Of a DNA stretch of 64,000 nt, positions 50,647 to 60,666 are shown one piece after another. Numbering within the stretch: position 1 is the first letter of the stretch; the number at the start of each line of letters is the position of its first letter. Below the pieces are notes generated by a model. That model saw nothing but the letters and a program-made list of their open reading frames with translations, made no database searches and was not told where the DNA came from. Position numbers and translations under genes: made by a program. The stretch comes from Cedecea neteri (GTDB lineage Bacteria; Pseudomonadota; Gammaproteobacteria; Enterobacterales; Enterobacteriaceae): assembly GCF_000758305.1 (NCBI RefSeq), contig NZ_CP009458.1, forward strand, positions 620,001-684,000, read 5' to 3'.

Positions 50647-52114
50647 ACATCATCACGACGTCGAACTGCTCCTGATTGTAGAGCGGTTCAATCTGAACCT
50701 TGACCTGCTTACCCACAAAGATTTCTACTTCAGCCAGCGCGTGAGACTCTTCGCTTTTCAACGCTTCGCCCACCGCAGGAGAAGCATAGACCAGGAAACG
50801 GTCGGAATCGTAGGCATGATGCACACGAACGATTTCACGCATAATTTCGTAGCAGACCGTTTCTACCGTCTTTACAGTGCCGCGGCCGTGGCAGGTCGGG
50901 CATTCGTTGCACAGCACATGCTCTACGCTTTCACGCGTGCGCTTACGGGTCATCTCGACCAGGCCGAGCTGGGAGAAGCCGTTAATGCTTGTTTTCACGC
51001 GATCTTTACTCAGCGCCTGCTCGAGAGAATGCAGCACGCGGCGGCGGTGATCTTCATTACTCATATCGATAAAGTCGATGATGATAATGCCGCCCAGATT
51101 ACGTAACCGAAGCTGGCGCGCGATAGCCTGAGTCGCTTCGATATTTGTATTAAAAATTGTGTCGTCGAGGTTGCGGTGCCCCACGAATGCGCCGGTATTA
51201 ATATCTACCGTGGTCATCGCTTCGGTCTGGTCGATAACCAGATAGCCACCGGACTTCAGCTCCACCTTACGCTCCAGCGCGCGCTGAATTTCATTCTCGA
51301 CGTCGTAGAGATCGAAAATTGGCTGTCGGCCGCTGTAATGCTCAATTTTGCTGGTCATCTCCGGCATGTACTCGGCGGTAAACTCCAGCAGCATTTCGTA
51401 AGTCAGGCGGGAATCAACACGAATTCTGTCCAGCGCCGCGTCGGCAAAATCACGCAATACGCGCTGGGCCAGCGCCAGTTCACCGTACATCTGGTAGCGG
51501 GTTTGATTACGTTTTTTACGCTCGCTGACCTTGGTCCATACGCGCTTCAGGTAAGCCGCATCAGAGGCTAAATCTTCTTCACACACGCCTTCCGCGGCGG
51601 TACGAATAATAAAGCCCCCATGTTCATCGCAATACTCATTCACGATGCGCTTCAGGCGGTCGCGCTCGGCTTCACTTTCAATACGTTGAGAAACACCAAC
51701 GTGCGAAGCACCAGGCATGAAGACGAGGTAACGGGAAGGAAGCGTGATGTCGGTGGTCAGGCGCGCGCCTTTGGTGCCCAGCGGATCTTTGACCACCTGC
51801 ACCATTAAATCCTGCCCCTGGCGGACCAGCTCGGCGATGTCGCGCACGCTAAAGTTCTTTTGCTCCTCACCGGCAACGCACTCGGTGTGCGGCATAATGT
51901 CAGAAGCATGAAGGAATGCCGCCTTGTCCAGGCCAATATCTACAAACGCCGCCTGCATTCCAGGCAACACCCGGCTAACGCGACCTTTGTAGATATTCCC
52001 TACTATTCCGCGGCGCGCTTCGCGCTCAATATGAATTTCTTGCAGTATGCCACCGTCAATATAGGCCACCCGCGTCTCTGATGGGGTAACGTTGACTAAT
52101 AGTTCAGCCGTCAT
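50645..52114 (-). CDS. rng: Ribonuclease G
   Basis: RNase G matures the 5' end of 16S rRNA and degrades some mRNAs. The 489 residues contain an S1 RNA-binding domain (about 38-125: GIVGNIYKGRVSRVLPGMQAAFVDIGL), the RNase H-like and 5'-sensor regions, catalytic aspartates in TTVDINTGAFVG and GGIIIIDFIDMSNEDHR, and the zinc-link CNECPTCHGRGTV. It lacks the long scaffold tail of RNase E. The start MTAELLVNVTPS matches E. coli and overlaps the end of maf by 11 bases; a six-codon upstream extension is rejected. Confidence 0.97.
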   Translation of the reverse strand: MTAELLVNVTPSETRVAYIDGGILQEIHIEREARRGIVGNIYKGRVSRVLPGMQAAFVDIGLDKAAFLHASDIMPHTECVAGEEQKNFSVRDIAELVRQGQDLMVQVVKDPLGTKGARLTTDITLPSRYLVFMPGASHVGVSQRIESEAERDRLKRIVNEYCDEHGGFIIRTAAEGVCEEDLASDAAYLKRVWTKVSERKKRNQTRYQMYGELALAQRVLRDFADAALDRIRVDSRLTYEMLLEFTAEYMPEMTSKIEHYSGRQPIFDLYDVENEIQRALERKVELKSGGYLVIDQTEAMTTVDINTGAFVGHRNLDDTIFNTNIEATQAIARQLRLRNLGGIIIIDFIDMSNEDHRRRVLHSLEQALSKDRVKTSINGFSQLGLVEMTRKRTRESVEHVLCNECPTCHGRGTVKTVETVCYEIMREIVRVHHAYDSDRFLVYASPAVGEALKSEESHALAEVEIFVGKQVKVQIEPLYNQEQFDVVMM

Positions 52115-52697
52115 CTTTTCCTCGTCCGTCACGCAGCGCGTGAAAATTGCTCAGCAACTCACCAGTTTCCACCAGCGGTAATCCCACCACTGCATGATAA
52201 CTGCCATTAATCCTTTTAACGAAACAGCCACCAAGCCCCTGAATGCCGTAAGCTCCGGCTTTGTCCATAGGTTCACCGCTGGCAATATAGTCGGCAATAT
52301 CCTGTTCGGATAAGCGGCGGAAGGTCACGTCGGTCACCACCAACGCTTCCAGCACCTGACTGGCGTCGGCGACAGCAACGGCAGTCATCACCTGATGCTG
52401 ATTGCCGGAGAGCAAACGCAGCATCTGTGCGGCATGCTCAGTATCCCGTGGTTTTTCCAACACTTCGCCGTTAAAGATAACGATTGTATCCGCACCCAGT
52501 ACAGGCAAATCTTCGGCAGCCATCGCCACCCCGGCCTGCGCTTTTTCGCGCGCCAGACGGCGAACATACTGCTCCGCGCTTTCGTGCGGCTGCCGCTGTT
52601 CTTCAATGCCAGGCACGAGACGTTCAAAAGAAACGCCCAGCAGGGTCAGAAGTTCCTGACGGCGAGGCGAACCGGATGCCAGATACAACGTAGTCAT
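52104..52697 (-). CDS. yhdE: dTTP/UTP pyrophosphatase (Maf family, YhdE)
   Basis: This Maf/HAM1-superfamily pyrophosphatase hydrolyses dTTP, UTP and modified forms to monophosphates. The 197-residue protein shows the Maf signature LYLASGSPRRQELLTLLG at the N-terminus, the catalytic Asp in PVLGADTIVIFNGEVLEKP, and DKAGAYGIQGLGGCFVKRINGSYHAVVGLPL. Length equals E. coli. It lies between mreD and rng in the conserved mreBCD-yhdE-rng order. Confidence 0.95.
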   Translation of the reverse strand: MTTLYLASGSPRRQELLTLLGVSFERLVPGIEEQRQPHESAEQYVRRLAREKAQAGVAMAAEDLPVLGADTIVIFNGEVLEKPRDTEHAAQMLRLLSGNQHQVMTAVAVADASQVLEALVVTDVTFRRLSEQDIADYIASGEPMDKAGAYGIQGLGGCFVKRINGSYHAVVGLPLVETGELLSNFHALRDGRGKDDG

Positions 52698-52706
52698 GTT
52701 TACCTT

Positions 52707-53195
52707 TTACTGCACAGCGAATTGCTGGCGAACTTTGCGCATTAACAGGAAAATCCAGGGCCACAGGATACCGTTAACTACACTACTCCAGAACACTTCC
52801 GGTCTGAAAGAGACGTTGATCACTAAAAATTCTGACCAGAAAACAATGATGTCTGTGACCAGCGAGAGCAGCATGACAACCAGCGCCTGCTGCCAAAGGG
52901 CGAGGTTACGGAAAAGCTGGTATTTCAGCGCCACGAGGTAAGCCACAATACTTAATGATAGAGCGCGTACGCCAAGCGTGGAGCCGCTAATCAAATCAAG
53001 TATGGCGCCTACGATTAAACCCGTCCCGACATTCACGCGGTGCGGCAGGGCTAAAATCCAGTAAAGCAGAATCAACAATACCCAATCTGGCCGGTAAAAC
53101 TTGAGGTCATCCGGCCAGGGCATCACCTGCAGCAGCAGGGCAATCAAAAATGAAAGCCAGATAACCCAACGGCCCTGGCTACGATAACTTCCCAC
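52707..53195 (-). CDS. mreD: Rod shape-determining protein MreD
   Basis: MreD is an inner-membrane protein of the elongasome with about five to six membrane segments. The 162-residue product equals E. coli in length and keeps RPDWVLLILLYWILALPHRVNVGTG and FRNLALWQQALVVMLLSL. The start is GTG, overlapping the mreC stop by one base (TAGTG), indicating translational coupling. yhdE follows after 9 bases. Confidence 0.97.
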   Translation of the reverse strand: MGSYRSQGRWVIWLSFLIALLLQVMPWPDDLKFYRPDWVLLILLYWILALPHRVNVGTGLIVGAILDLISGSTLGVRALSLSIVAYLVALKYQLFRNLALWQQALVVMLLSLVTDIIVFWSEFLVINVSFRPEVFWSSVVNGILWPWIFLLMRKVRQQFAVQ

Positions 53196-54181
53196 TACTG
53201 TGCTCCCGTAGCAGGCTGTGTGATACCGGTTGCTGGCGCAGGGACCGGCGCAGGAGGGCCCATTGAACCTGGCGGCGGCAGAACCTGAGGCATCATCTGC
53301 ATCAGGCGTTCATTGGCCACGCGGTGGACTTCCTCAGGCGGCATTGGTGACGAACCGTTTTTATCCGCACCCCAAAGCAACAACAGGTAGCGCAAGCGCT
53401 GCAGACCGGCGGTAGGACGAGCCTGAATCACGGTATAGGCGCGCTGAGTATCCAGCTTAACGGATGACACAACGCCAACCGGGTAGCCTTCAGGGAAGCG
53501 GCCGCCAAGACCAGAAGTTACCAGCACATCGCCGACACGAATGTCGGTATTGGCCGGAAGATGCTCCAGCTGTAGATCGTCCGTGCAGCCGTTGCCGGCT
53601 GCGATCACGCGGATATCGTTACGCAATACCTGAATCGGCAGCGCGTGGGTGGCATCGCAAATCAGCAGCACTCGGCTGGTCAGCTTCGCGACTGCGACAA
53701 CCTGGCCGACAACGCCTTTATCACTGATGACCGGCTGGCCTTCGTACACGCCGTTCACGCTGCCCTTGTCGATCACCACCTGATCGCTGTACGGATCGTT
53801 AACGGTGGAGATGACCTGGGTCACCATTTTTTGCTCATCCTGACGCAGCGGGGAACCGAGCAGCTCGCGCAGACGCGCGTTTTCCTGCCGGTATTGACCC
53901 AGCATCAACAATTCACTGTTTTTCAGGATTAACTCCTGACGCAGAACCCGATTTTCAAGTTCAAGCTGGTCGCGCGAGGCCAGCGTTTGAGACACGCTGT
54001 CGAGTAATTCACGGGGACCATTAGAGACAAAATAGAAAGGACTGACGGCTGTATCCATGTATGTTCGGATCTGGCTGAACATACCGAGGCGGCTGTCGGC
54101 GATAATGACACCAAGCGCCACCAGCACCGCCAGGATAAGGCGAATCTGTAGCGACGGGCCACGGCTAAAAATTGGCTTCAT
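53195..54181 (-). CDS. mreC: Rod shape-determining protein MreC
   Basis: MreC links cytoplasmic MreB to periplasmic PBP2. The 328 residues contain one N-terminal membrane helix (about 12-28), a coiled coil (about 65-110, ASRDQLELENRVLRQELILKN) and the two-barrel domain (about 115-275: VNGVYEGQPVISDKGVVGQV, GLGGRFPEGYPVGVVSSV). The C-terminal Pro/Ala-rich tail is only about 30 residues; E. coli MreC has a tail about 40 residues longer (367 total). The folded part is intact, so activity is expected. Confidence 0.96.
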   Translation of the reverse strand: MKPIFSRGPSLQIRLILAVLVALGVIIADSRLGMFSQIRTYMDTAVSPFYFVSNGPRELLDSVSQTLASRDQLELENRVLRQELILKNSELLMLGQYRQENARLRELLGSPLRQDEQKMVTQVISTVNDPYSDQVVIDKGSVNGVYEGQPVISDKGVVGQVVAVAKLTSRVLLICDATHALPIQVLRNDIRVIAAGNGCTDDLQLEHLPANTDIRVGDVLVTSGLGGRFPEGYPVGVVSSVKLDTQRAYTVIQARPTAGLQRLRYLLLLWGADKNGSSPMPPEEVHRVANERLMQMMPQVLPPPGSMGPPAPVPAPATGITQPATGAQ

Positions 54182-54244
54182 AGGCTATGCGTATTCCCAA
54201 ACCAGCAAGCAGGGGCAGCGAAAGCTCCCCCTGGCCTGTGGCTG

Positions 54245-55288
54245 TTACTCTTCGCTAAACAAGTCGCCGCCGTGCATGTCGATCATTTCCAGTGCCTTGC
54301 CGCCGCCGCGGGCAACACAGGTCAGTGGATCTTCTGCAACTACTACCGGGATACCCGTCTCTTCCATCAGCAGGCGATCGAGGTTACGCAGCAATGCGCC
54401 ACCACCGGTCAGAACCATACCACGCTCGGAGATATCGGATGCCAGCTCTGGCGGGCACTGTTCCAGCGCAACCATCACCGCGCTAACAATACCGGTCAGC
54501 GGCTCCTGCAGTGCTTCGAGGATTTCGTTAGAGTTCAGGGTGAAGCCGCGTGGCACACCTTCAGCCAGGTTACGGCCGCGAACTTCGATCTCACGCACTT
54601 CATCGCCCGGGTAGGCAGAACCGATTTCGTGTTTGATACGTTCCGCGGTCGCTTCACCAATCAGTGAACCGTAGTTACGGCGCACATAGTTAATGATAGC
54701 TTCATCAAAGCGGTCACCGCCGATACGAACGGAAGAGGAGTAAACCACGCCGTTCAGGGAGATAACGGCCACTTCGGTAGTACCACCACCGATATCCACA
54801 ACCATGGAGCCGGTAGCTTCAGAAACCGGCAGGCCTGCGCCAATTGCCGCAGCCATAGGTTCTTCAATCAGGAACACTTCACGAGCGCCTGCACCCTGTG
54901 CGGACTCACGAATTGCACGACGTTCAACCTGGGTAGCACCCACTGGCACACAAACCAGCACGCGCGGGCTTGGGCGCATGAAGCTGTTGCTGTGAACCTG
55001 TTTGATAAAGTGCTGCAGCATTTTCTCGGTCACGAAGAAGTCAGCGATAACGCCGTCTTTCATCGGACGAATAGCCGCGATGTTGCCCGGGGTACGGCCC
55101 AGCATCTGTTTAGCATCATGGCCTACGGCCGCAACGCTTTTTGGCGAGCCGGCGCGGTCCTGGCGAATGGCCACAACGGAGGGCTCATTCAGTACGATGC
55201 CTTGTCCTTTCACATAAATCAGGGTATTCGCAGTACCCAGGTCAATGGACAGGTCATTGGAAAACATGCCACGAAATTTTTTCAACAT
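54245..55288 (-). CDS. mreB: Rod shape-determining protein MreB
   Basis: MreB is the bacterial actin that positions cell-wall synthesis during elongation. The 347-residue protein is essentially the E. coli sequence: an N-terminal amphipathic membrane helix [10 protein letters not shown], phosphate-1 loop [31 protein letters not shown] (phosphate 2), and [16 protein letters not shown] (adenosine region). The ATG at MLKKFRGM is chosen over an in-frame one 12 codons upstream. It is first in mreBCD; mreC follows after 63 bases. Confidence 0.98.
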
Positions 55289-55594
55289 ACTAAGGGATAA
55301 TCCTGAAAGCTGGGGCGGATACAAAATCCGCTTACTTTACCAACCACACGCTACAGCGACAAGGCGCAAAAATGTTCTGCAACGGTGAAAAATAGTGCAG
55401 TTCACTACGGCTGTAACACTTTTGAAACGTCTTTCTACATGGCGTTCAGAAATGCGGCAAACGCGGTAGAATAAACGAACAGCTAACAGCAGCAAACCGG
55501 TTCATAACGGCTGCGACAATCTGGCCGGCAGGCTGACTAGCCCCCTTGAGATGCAGCGCGCGTTATTCTACGTGAAATAATGGCAAACGGCAGG
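55289..55594. other. mreB upstream region
   Basis: These 306 bases between csrD and mreB hold the mreB promoters (several are known in E. coli) and no gene. A small minus-strand hairpin TAGTG-AACTG-CACTA followed by five T lies at 55388-55407, a possible attenuator; the stem is short. A candidate minus-strand promoter reads TTGCCG, 17 bases, TAGAAA around 55425-55460, weak. Confidence 0.4.
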
Positions 55595-57535
55595 TTAAAC
55601 CGAGTATCTTTGTGAATATTTTTTCACATTACTGTCAAGCGGCTGAGATGCGGCGATAAAATCGCCCTGCGCCCCCTCAACCCCGTTATCAATCAGCGTC
55701 TGCCACTCGCCGCGGGTCCTCACTCCTGTGGCAAAAACATGGATTCGCGTCCCATTACAGGCTTCAACCAGGCTCTTCACAAAAAGCTGGTTTTCAGTAC
55801 GCTTGCCGATGTTTCTGACCAGACCCGGATGCAGCTTAATTAACTCCACATCCAGCTCTTTTATATAAGTTGTGCTGACGACCGTTAATCCTGCCTGGAT
55901 AATCACAACCCTTGCCCCTAACGCAGTGATTAACCTTACAACATGTTGTAATCGGCTGATGTGTTGACAGACATCTGCCTCAGCAAGTTCAAAAATAATC
56001 CGTGCTCGCTTCGATTTTTCGCACTGCATCAGTGAATCACGCAGCCAACGCTGGAAAGGCACGCGGATCAGCGAGTCGACGGTGATTTGAATAGCAAGGG
56101 TTTCTTCCGGCCAGAAGTTTAGCAGCGGCAGCAGCCGGGACACGATCTGCCGGTCATATTGTTCGGATAAACCAAACTGCCTGACCATCGGCATGTATTC
56201 AGCCGACAAGACTTCTTGCTCGCCGTCGAAGATACGGCACATGATTTCACGGTGGTGAACCACTCCATGCTTATCAACCGCGGGTTTCTGATAAAAACGC
56301 GGGCCGCCCTGCTTAAGTACCTGCTCAAGCAAAGTGCGCCATTTCACGTTGCCCCGGCCCTGTTCCGGGAGCTTGTCGTCGTAGACGGACCAGCTGTTGG
56401 CCCCCTGGAAAGCGGCATTGCGGGTCGCGATTTCCGCGTGCTCCATGACCTGCTCTTTTGTTTGCCCGCTGCGCCATGCGCAAATGCCGATATGCAGCAT
56501 ATCGCTGCGATCAACCATGCGGGTTGACGGAAGCGCATCCACGGCATTCAGCAGTTGGCTGGCGATACCGTCCGCTTCTTTCAGCGTTCGGTGCGGCAGC
56601 AATACCGCAAAATCACTGCGGAAATAACGGGCCAATAAGGCACCAGGATAGCGCATCACAAAGGTCGAGAGCAGGTTAACCAAAGTGAATAAGTATTCTT
56701 CAACCGGGCCATTGCCCCAGGTCTCTTTTAATAGCTCGAAATCAGGCAGGCGAATCATCATCACCACGCCGTGAGCGCCGACCTGCTCCTGGCCTTCCAG
56801 CAGCGTGGCCAGTTGGTTATCAAAGAACAAACGGTTATTAAGGCCGGTTTTAATGTCCTGGGCGGCAAATGCCCTGATCAGGGTATCCACTCGGCTTCGC
56901 TGCTCGCTAGCGCTTTGCAGATCGGAAAGTAGGGTATCCATGGCGCTGCTCACCAGCGGCGGCCATTCATGCACCGAACCACGCACTTCCGCCCCTCGCT
57001 CCCCGCTAATGATTTTTCCAGCTCTGATTTCGAGCAGCTCTTGCCCGGAAAGCTGACGCCTCAGCCAGCGCCCGGCCAGGAAGAGCACCACCAGCATAAA
57101 AGCGACCGCCGCAGTTAATGGCGTCGTGGTAAACATGGCGTGATAGTAGACGGCGATCGGGTCGAGATAAGTCAGCCGCAGCGTCATGCCAGGGTGCTTC
57201 ATCAACGCGACGTTAATGGTGCGGTAGGTATATTGCGTCCCCACCGGGCGATAGCCTTCGGGTAAAACGTGCTGGAAGAGATAGGTTTTATCCGCCATCA
57301 GGCGAATTTCGGTGATGTCCACCGGTATCATCAGCTCGCTAAAGTGATCCACAAGATCCTGGGGCGAGCGTGAGACAAGCTGATTATCAATGATCGTGAC
57401 AACAGCCATAATGCGCTGCTGAGTTTTGTCGTGAACAGAGTTATAGAAACTTAGCAGGCACCCAAAGAGCGTAACGAAAATCGCAAGCCCGGTTAAGAGG
57501 GTAATAAAGGCTGAAAGTTTCGTCGTTAATCGCAT
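55595..57535 (-). CDS. csrD: RNase E specificity factor CsrD
   Basis: CsrD targets the small RNAs CsrB and CsrC for RNase E cleavage, thereby raising CsrA activity. The 646 residues (E. coli length) have two membrane helices (about 9-30 and 130-150) bounding a periplasmic part, a HAMP-like linker, a degenerate GGDEF domain (about 220-380, the active-site motif replaced by RYFRSDFAVLLP) and a degenerate EAL domain (about 395-640). The lack of intact GGDEF and EAL motifs fits the known absence of cyclic-di-GMP turnover. Confidence 0.96.
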   Translation of the reverse strand: MRLTTKLSAFITLLTGLAIFVTLFGCLLSFYNSVHDKTQQRIMAVVTIIDNQLVSRSPQDLVDHFSELMIPVDITEIRLMADKTYLFQHVLPEGYRPVGTQYTYRTINVALMKHPGMTLRLTYLDPIAVYYHAMFTTTPLTAAVAFMLVVLFLAGRWLRRQLSGQELLEIRAGKIISGERGAEVRGSVHEWPPLVSSAMDTLLSDLQSASEQRSRVDTLIRAFAAQDIKTGLNNRLFFDNQLATLLEGQEQVGAHGVVMMIRLPDFELLKETWGNGPVEEYLFTLVNLLSTFVMRYPGALLARYFRSDFAVLLPHRTLKEADGIASQLLNAVDALPSTRMVDRSDMLHIGICAWRSGQTKEQVMEHAEIATRNAAFQGANSWSVYDDKLPEQGRGNVKWRTLLEQVLKQGGPRFYQKPAVDKHGVVHHREIMCRIFDGEQEVLSAEYMPMVRQFGLSEQYDRQIVSRLLPLLNFWPEETLAIQITVDSLIRVPFQRWLRDSLMQCEKSKRARIIFELAEADVCQHISRLQHVVRLITALGARVVIIQAGLTVVSTTYIKELDVELIKLHPGLVRNIGKRTENQLFVKSLVEACNGTRIHVFATGVRTRGEWQTLIDNGVEGAQGDFIAASQPLDSNVKKYSQRYSV

Positions 57536-57742
57536 CCCTGTGCTAACTCCGGTTAGTGAAAATTAACCACACTCATCATGGGCCCCAAACGAGGAAGCAT
57601 TAAATAGCAAAGGTCGACCCCAGGCAAACGAAACCCCTCGGGAATTTCTGAGCATTTATTGCGTCAGGTCGGCTCTTCACATCAGTATCGGAGTATAGTC
57701 TGCTAAGATTTTTTTCCCATTGCTACCGACCGAGGAACGCCC

Positions 57743-58717
57743 ATGCAGGCATTAATCCTGGAACAGTCCGAAGGCCAAACCCTGGCCACGGTAAAAACAC
57801 TCGACCACGACGCGCTGCCAGAAGGCAACGTCACCGTGGAGATTGATTACTCCAGCCTGAATTACAAAGACGCCCTGGCCATCACCGGCAAAGGCAAAAT
57901 TATCCGTAATTTTCCGATGGTGCCGGGCATCGACTTTGCGGGCAAAGTGCTCACCAGTGAAGACGATCGATTTCAGCCAGGCCAGGCGGTGCTGCTCACC
58001 GGCTGGGGCGTCGGAGAAAGCCATTGGGGCGGCCTGGCCGAAGCCGCGAGGGTGAAAGGTGACTGGCTGGTTGCCATGCCCGAAGGTTTAGACGCACGCA
58101 AGGCGATGATTATCGGCACGGCCGGCTTTACCGCGATGCTCTGCGTGATGGCGCTTGAAGATGCAGGCGTGACGCCAGATAGCGGGGAAATCGTGGTGAC
58201 CGGCGCAAGCGGCGGCGTGGGCAGCACGGCCATTTCGCTGCTGCACAAACTGGGCTATAAAGTGGCCGCCGTATCCGGTCGCGAAAGTACGCATGATTAC
58301 CTTCGCAGCCTCGGTGCTGACCGCATTCTTGGCCGCGATGAGTTCGCCGAAACCCGCCCGCTGGAAAAACAGCTCTGGGCCGGTGCCATTGATACCGTAG
58401 GCGATAAAGTGCTGGCGAAAGTTCTGGCGCAAATGAACTATGGCGGCTGCGTGGCGGCCTGTGGCTTAGCCGGTGGCTTCGCGCTGCCAACCACCGTGAT
58501 GCCATTTATTCTGCGCAACGTCCGTCTGCAGGGTGTGGATTCAGTGATGACGCCACCGGAGCGTCGCGCCGCCGCCTGGGCACGTCTGGTAAAAGACTTA
58601 CCGGACGATTTCTACCAGCAAGCGACCACCGAAATCGGTCTGGCAGAAGCGCCAAAGTACGCCAGCGACATCATTAATAATGCCGCTCAGGGCAGAACCC
58701 TGGTAAAAGTGCGTTAA
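57743..58717 (+). CDS. acuI: Acrylyl-CoA reductase (NADPH) AcuI
   Basis: AcuI (YhdH) reduces acryloyl-CoA to propionyl-CoA with NADPH, mainly a detoxification step. The 324-residue protein is a medium-chain dehydrogenase/reductase without zinc: SSLNYKDALAITGKGKIIRNFP, MVPGIDFAGKV, and the Rossmann motif VVTGASGGVGSTAISLLHKLGYKV near 150-173. Length equals E. coli. It is divergent from csrD and is transcribed alone or with msrPQ, 113 bases downstream. Confidence 0.95.
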   Translation: MQALILEQSEGQTLATVKTLDHDALPEGNVTVEIDYSSLNYKDALAITGKGKIIRNFPMVPGIDFAGKVLTSEDDRFQPGQAVLLTGWGVGESHWGGLAEAARVKGDWLVAMPEGLDARKAMIIGTAGFTAMLCVMALEDAGVTPDSGEIVVTGASGGVGSTAISLLHKLGYKVAAVSGRESTHDYLRSLGADRILGRDEFAETRPLEKQLWAGAIDTVGDKVLAKVLAQMNYGGCVAACGLAGGFALPTTVMPFILRNVRLQGVDSVMTPPERRAAAWARLVKDLPDDFYQQATTEIGLAEAPKYASDIINNAAQGRTLVKVR

Positions 58718-58830
58718 ACCTTGCCCGAGGAGCGACATCCTGCCGCTCCTCAAATTTCAATTTTTCGTGACATATTCGCCGGAACGCTTTCTCTCGGTCA
58801 TGCTTAGGCTATCGCTACGAGGAGAACGTC

Positions 58831-59835
58831 ATGAAAAAGGTCACCCGGCTCACCGAAGCCGACGTTACGCCAGAATCCGTGTTTATGATGAAACGCCGCC
58901 AGGTACTGAAGGCTCTGGGCATCAGCGCGGCTGCGCTGTCACTCCCTCAGACCGCCAACGCCGATATTCTTTCCTGGTTCAAAGGTAACGATCGCCCACC
59001 GGCTCCTGCTGGCAAACCGCTGACGTTCACTAAGCCAGAAGAGTACCAGGCCAAACTGGCTCTGACCCCGGAAGACAGAGTCACGGGCTACAACAACTTC
59101 TATGAGTTTGGTCTGGATAAAGCCGATCCTGCCGCTAACGCCGGTGGGCTAAAAACCGACCCCTGGCAGATTAAAATCAGCGGCGAAGTGGCTAAACCCA
59201 TGACGCTCGATCACGATGACCTGTATAAGCGTTTCCCGCTGGAAGAGCGCATTTATCGCATGCGCTGCGTCGAGGCATGGTCGATGGCCGTACCGTGGAT
59301 TGGCTTCCCGCTCAATAAGCTGCTCGCCCTGGTTGAACCCACCAGCAATGCAAAATACGTTGCCTTTGAAACACTTTATGACCCGGAGCAGATGCCGGGC
59401 CAGAAGGACCGATTCATCGGTGGTGGCCTTCAATATCCTTATGTCGAAGGATTGCGGCTGGATGAAGCGATGCATCCACTCACACTGTTAACCGTGGGCG
59501 TTTATGGTAAAGCTTTGCCGCCGCAAAACGGCGCGCCGATTCGCCTCACGGTGCCGTGGAAATATGGCTTTAAAGGCATTAAATCTATCGTCAGCATCAA
59601 GCTGGTGCGCGAACTGCCGCCTACGACATGGAACCTTGCCGCGCCTAATGAATATGGTTTCTACGCCAACGTAAACCCGCACGTTGATCACCCTCGCTGG
59701 TCGCAGGCTTCAGAGCGCTTTATTGGCTCGGGCGGCGTACTGGACGTTAAGCGCCAGCCTACTTTGCTGTTTAATGGCTACGCAGACCAGGTTGCCTCGC
59801 TGTATCGCGGCCTGAATTTGAAGGAGAACTTCTGA
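58831..59835 (+). CDS. msrP: Periplasmic methionine sulfoxide reductase catalytic subunit
   Basis: MsrP (YedY) is the molybdopterin enzyme that repairs methionine sulfoxide in periplasmic proteins. The 334-residue precursor has a twin-arginine signal (MKRRQVLKALGISAAALSLP, about residues 20-45), the molybdenum-ligand Cys in YRMRCVEAWSMAVPWIG, and conserved NGAPIRLTVPWKYGFKGIKSIV. Length equals E. coli. msrQ begins at the next base after the stop. In E. coli this pair lies elsewhere (near hiuH); in several enterics it lies here beside aroQ. Confidence 0.96.
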   Translation: MKKVTRLTEADVTPESVFMMKRRQVLKALGISAAALSLPQTANADILSWFKGNDRPPAPAGKPLTFTKPEEYQAKLALTPEDRVTGYNNFYEFGLDKADPAANAGGLKTDPWQIKISGEVAKPMTLDHDDLYKRFPLEERIYRMRCVEAWSMAVPWIGFPLNKLLALVEPTSNAKYVAFETLYDPEQMPGQKDRFIGGGLQYPYVEGLRLDEAMHPLTLLTVGVYGKALPPQNGAPIRLTVPWKYGFKGIKSIVSIKLVRELPPTTWNLAAPNEYGFYANVNPHVDHPRWSQASERFIGSGGVLDVKRQPTLLFNGYADQVASLYRGLNLKENF

Positions 59836-60435
59836 GTGCGCCTGACGGTAAAACAGATTACCTGGCTGAAAGTGGGGCTTCATCTGGCCGCTTTTCTGCC
59901 CTTCGTCTGGCTGTTTTATGCGGCAAGCCAGGGACTTTTCAGCGCCGATCCGGCAAAAGACATTCAGCATTTTACCGGCAGAATGGCGCTCAAACTGCTG
60001 CTGGCGACGTTACTTGTCACGCCTCTCGCGCGTTACGCTAAACAACCGCTCTTGATTCGCACCCGCCGCCTGCTGGGGGTATGGTGCTTCGTCTGGGCAA
60101 CGCTGCACCTCACCAGCTATTCCCTGCTGGAACTTGGGATCAGCAATCTTGGCCTGCTTGGCCAGGAGTTAGTGAGTCGCCCTTATCTGACGCTGGGCAT
60201 CATTTGCTGGATTATCCTGCTGGCATTGGCCGTAACGTCTACCCAGCGAGCACAGCGTTTTTTGGGGGCTCGCTGGCAGAAACTGCATAACTTCGTCTAT
60301 CTGGTCGCGATCCTCGCGCCAATTCATTTCCTCTGGTCGGTTAAGATTTTGTCCCCTCAACCCTTGCTTTATGCTCTGGGCGCTATCATTCTTCTTGCAC
60401 TTCGCTACAAGAAGTTTCGCCAGTGGTGGCGCTAA
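59836..60435 (+). CDS. msrQ: Heme-binding membrane subunit MsrQ
   Basis: MsrQ (YedZ) is the b-type heme membrane protein that passes electrons from the respiratory chain to MsrP. The 199-residue protein starts with GTG, directly after msrP TGA, with AAGGAGAA upstream. About six membrane segments are visible, with heme-ligand histidines expected in DIQHFTGRMALKLLL, WATLHLTSYSLLE and LHNFVYLVAILAPIHFLWSV. The E. coli protein is about 12 residues longer at the C-terminus. Confidence 0.95.
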   Translation: MRLTVKQITWLKVGLHLAAFLPFVWLFYAASQGLFSADPAKDIQHFTGRMALKLLLATLLVTPLARYAKQPLLIRTRRLLGVWCFVWATLHLTSYSLLELGISNLGLLGQELVSRPYLTLGIICWIILLALAVTSTQRAQRFLGARWQKLHNFVYLVAILAPIHFLWSVKILSPQPLLYALGAIILLALRYKKFRQWWR

Positions 60436-60529
60436 CCGCAAAGCGTGTGCTTCTCCGCAGAATAAACATCAATCGGTATCTACAACTGGATATCGGTTGA
60501 TCATCTTCCCTGATAAGACCAGTATTTAG

Positions 60530-60557
60530 CTGCCAAATGCTACGAAATCGTTATAAT
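60530..60557 (+). promoter_or_regulatory. Probable aroQ-accBC promoter
   Basis: CTGCCA, a 16-base spacer, then TATAAT with TG one base after. Transcription would start near 60564, leaving a leader of about 100 bases before aroQ. The -35 is weak, the -10 perfect. Confidence 0.5.
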
Positions 60558-60666
60558 GTGCGACTTCGGTTTTTTCGGACGACCATTTTCGGCTCGAAAA
60601 GGTGACAACCGGAAAACTTAGGTATATTTTGTAAATTGCCTACTAATCGCAGGAGATGGCAGCACG

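Noticed and set aside
55388..55407. Short minus-strand TAGTG/CACTA hairpin followed by five T upstream of mreB
   Set aside because: Five base pairs are too few to call a terminator; kept only as a remark in the mreB upstream entry.
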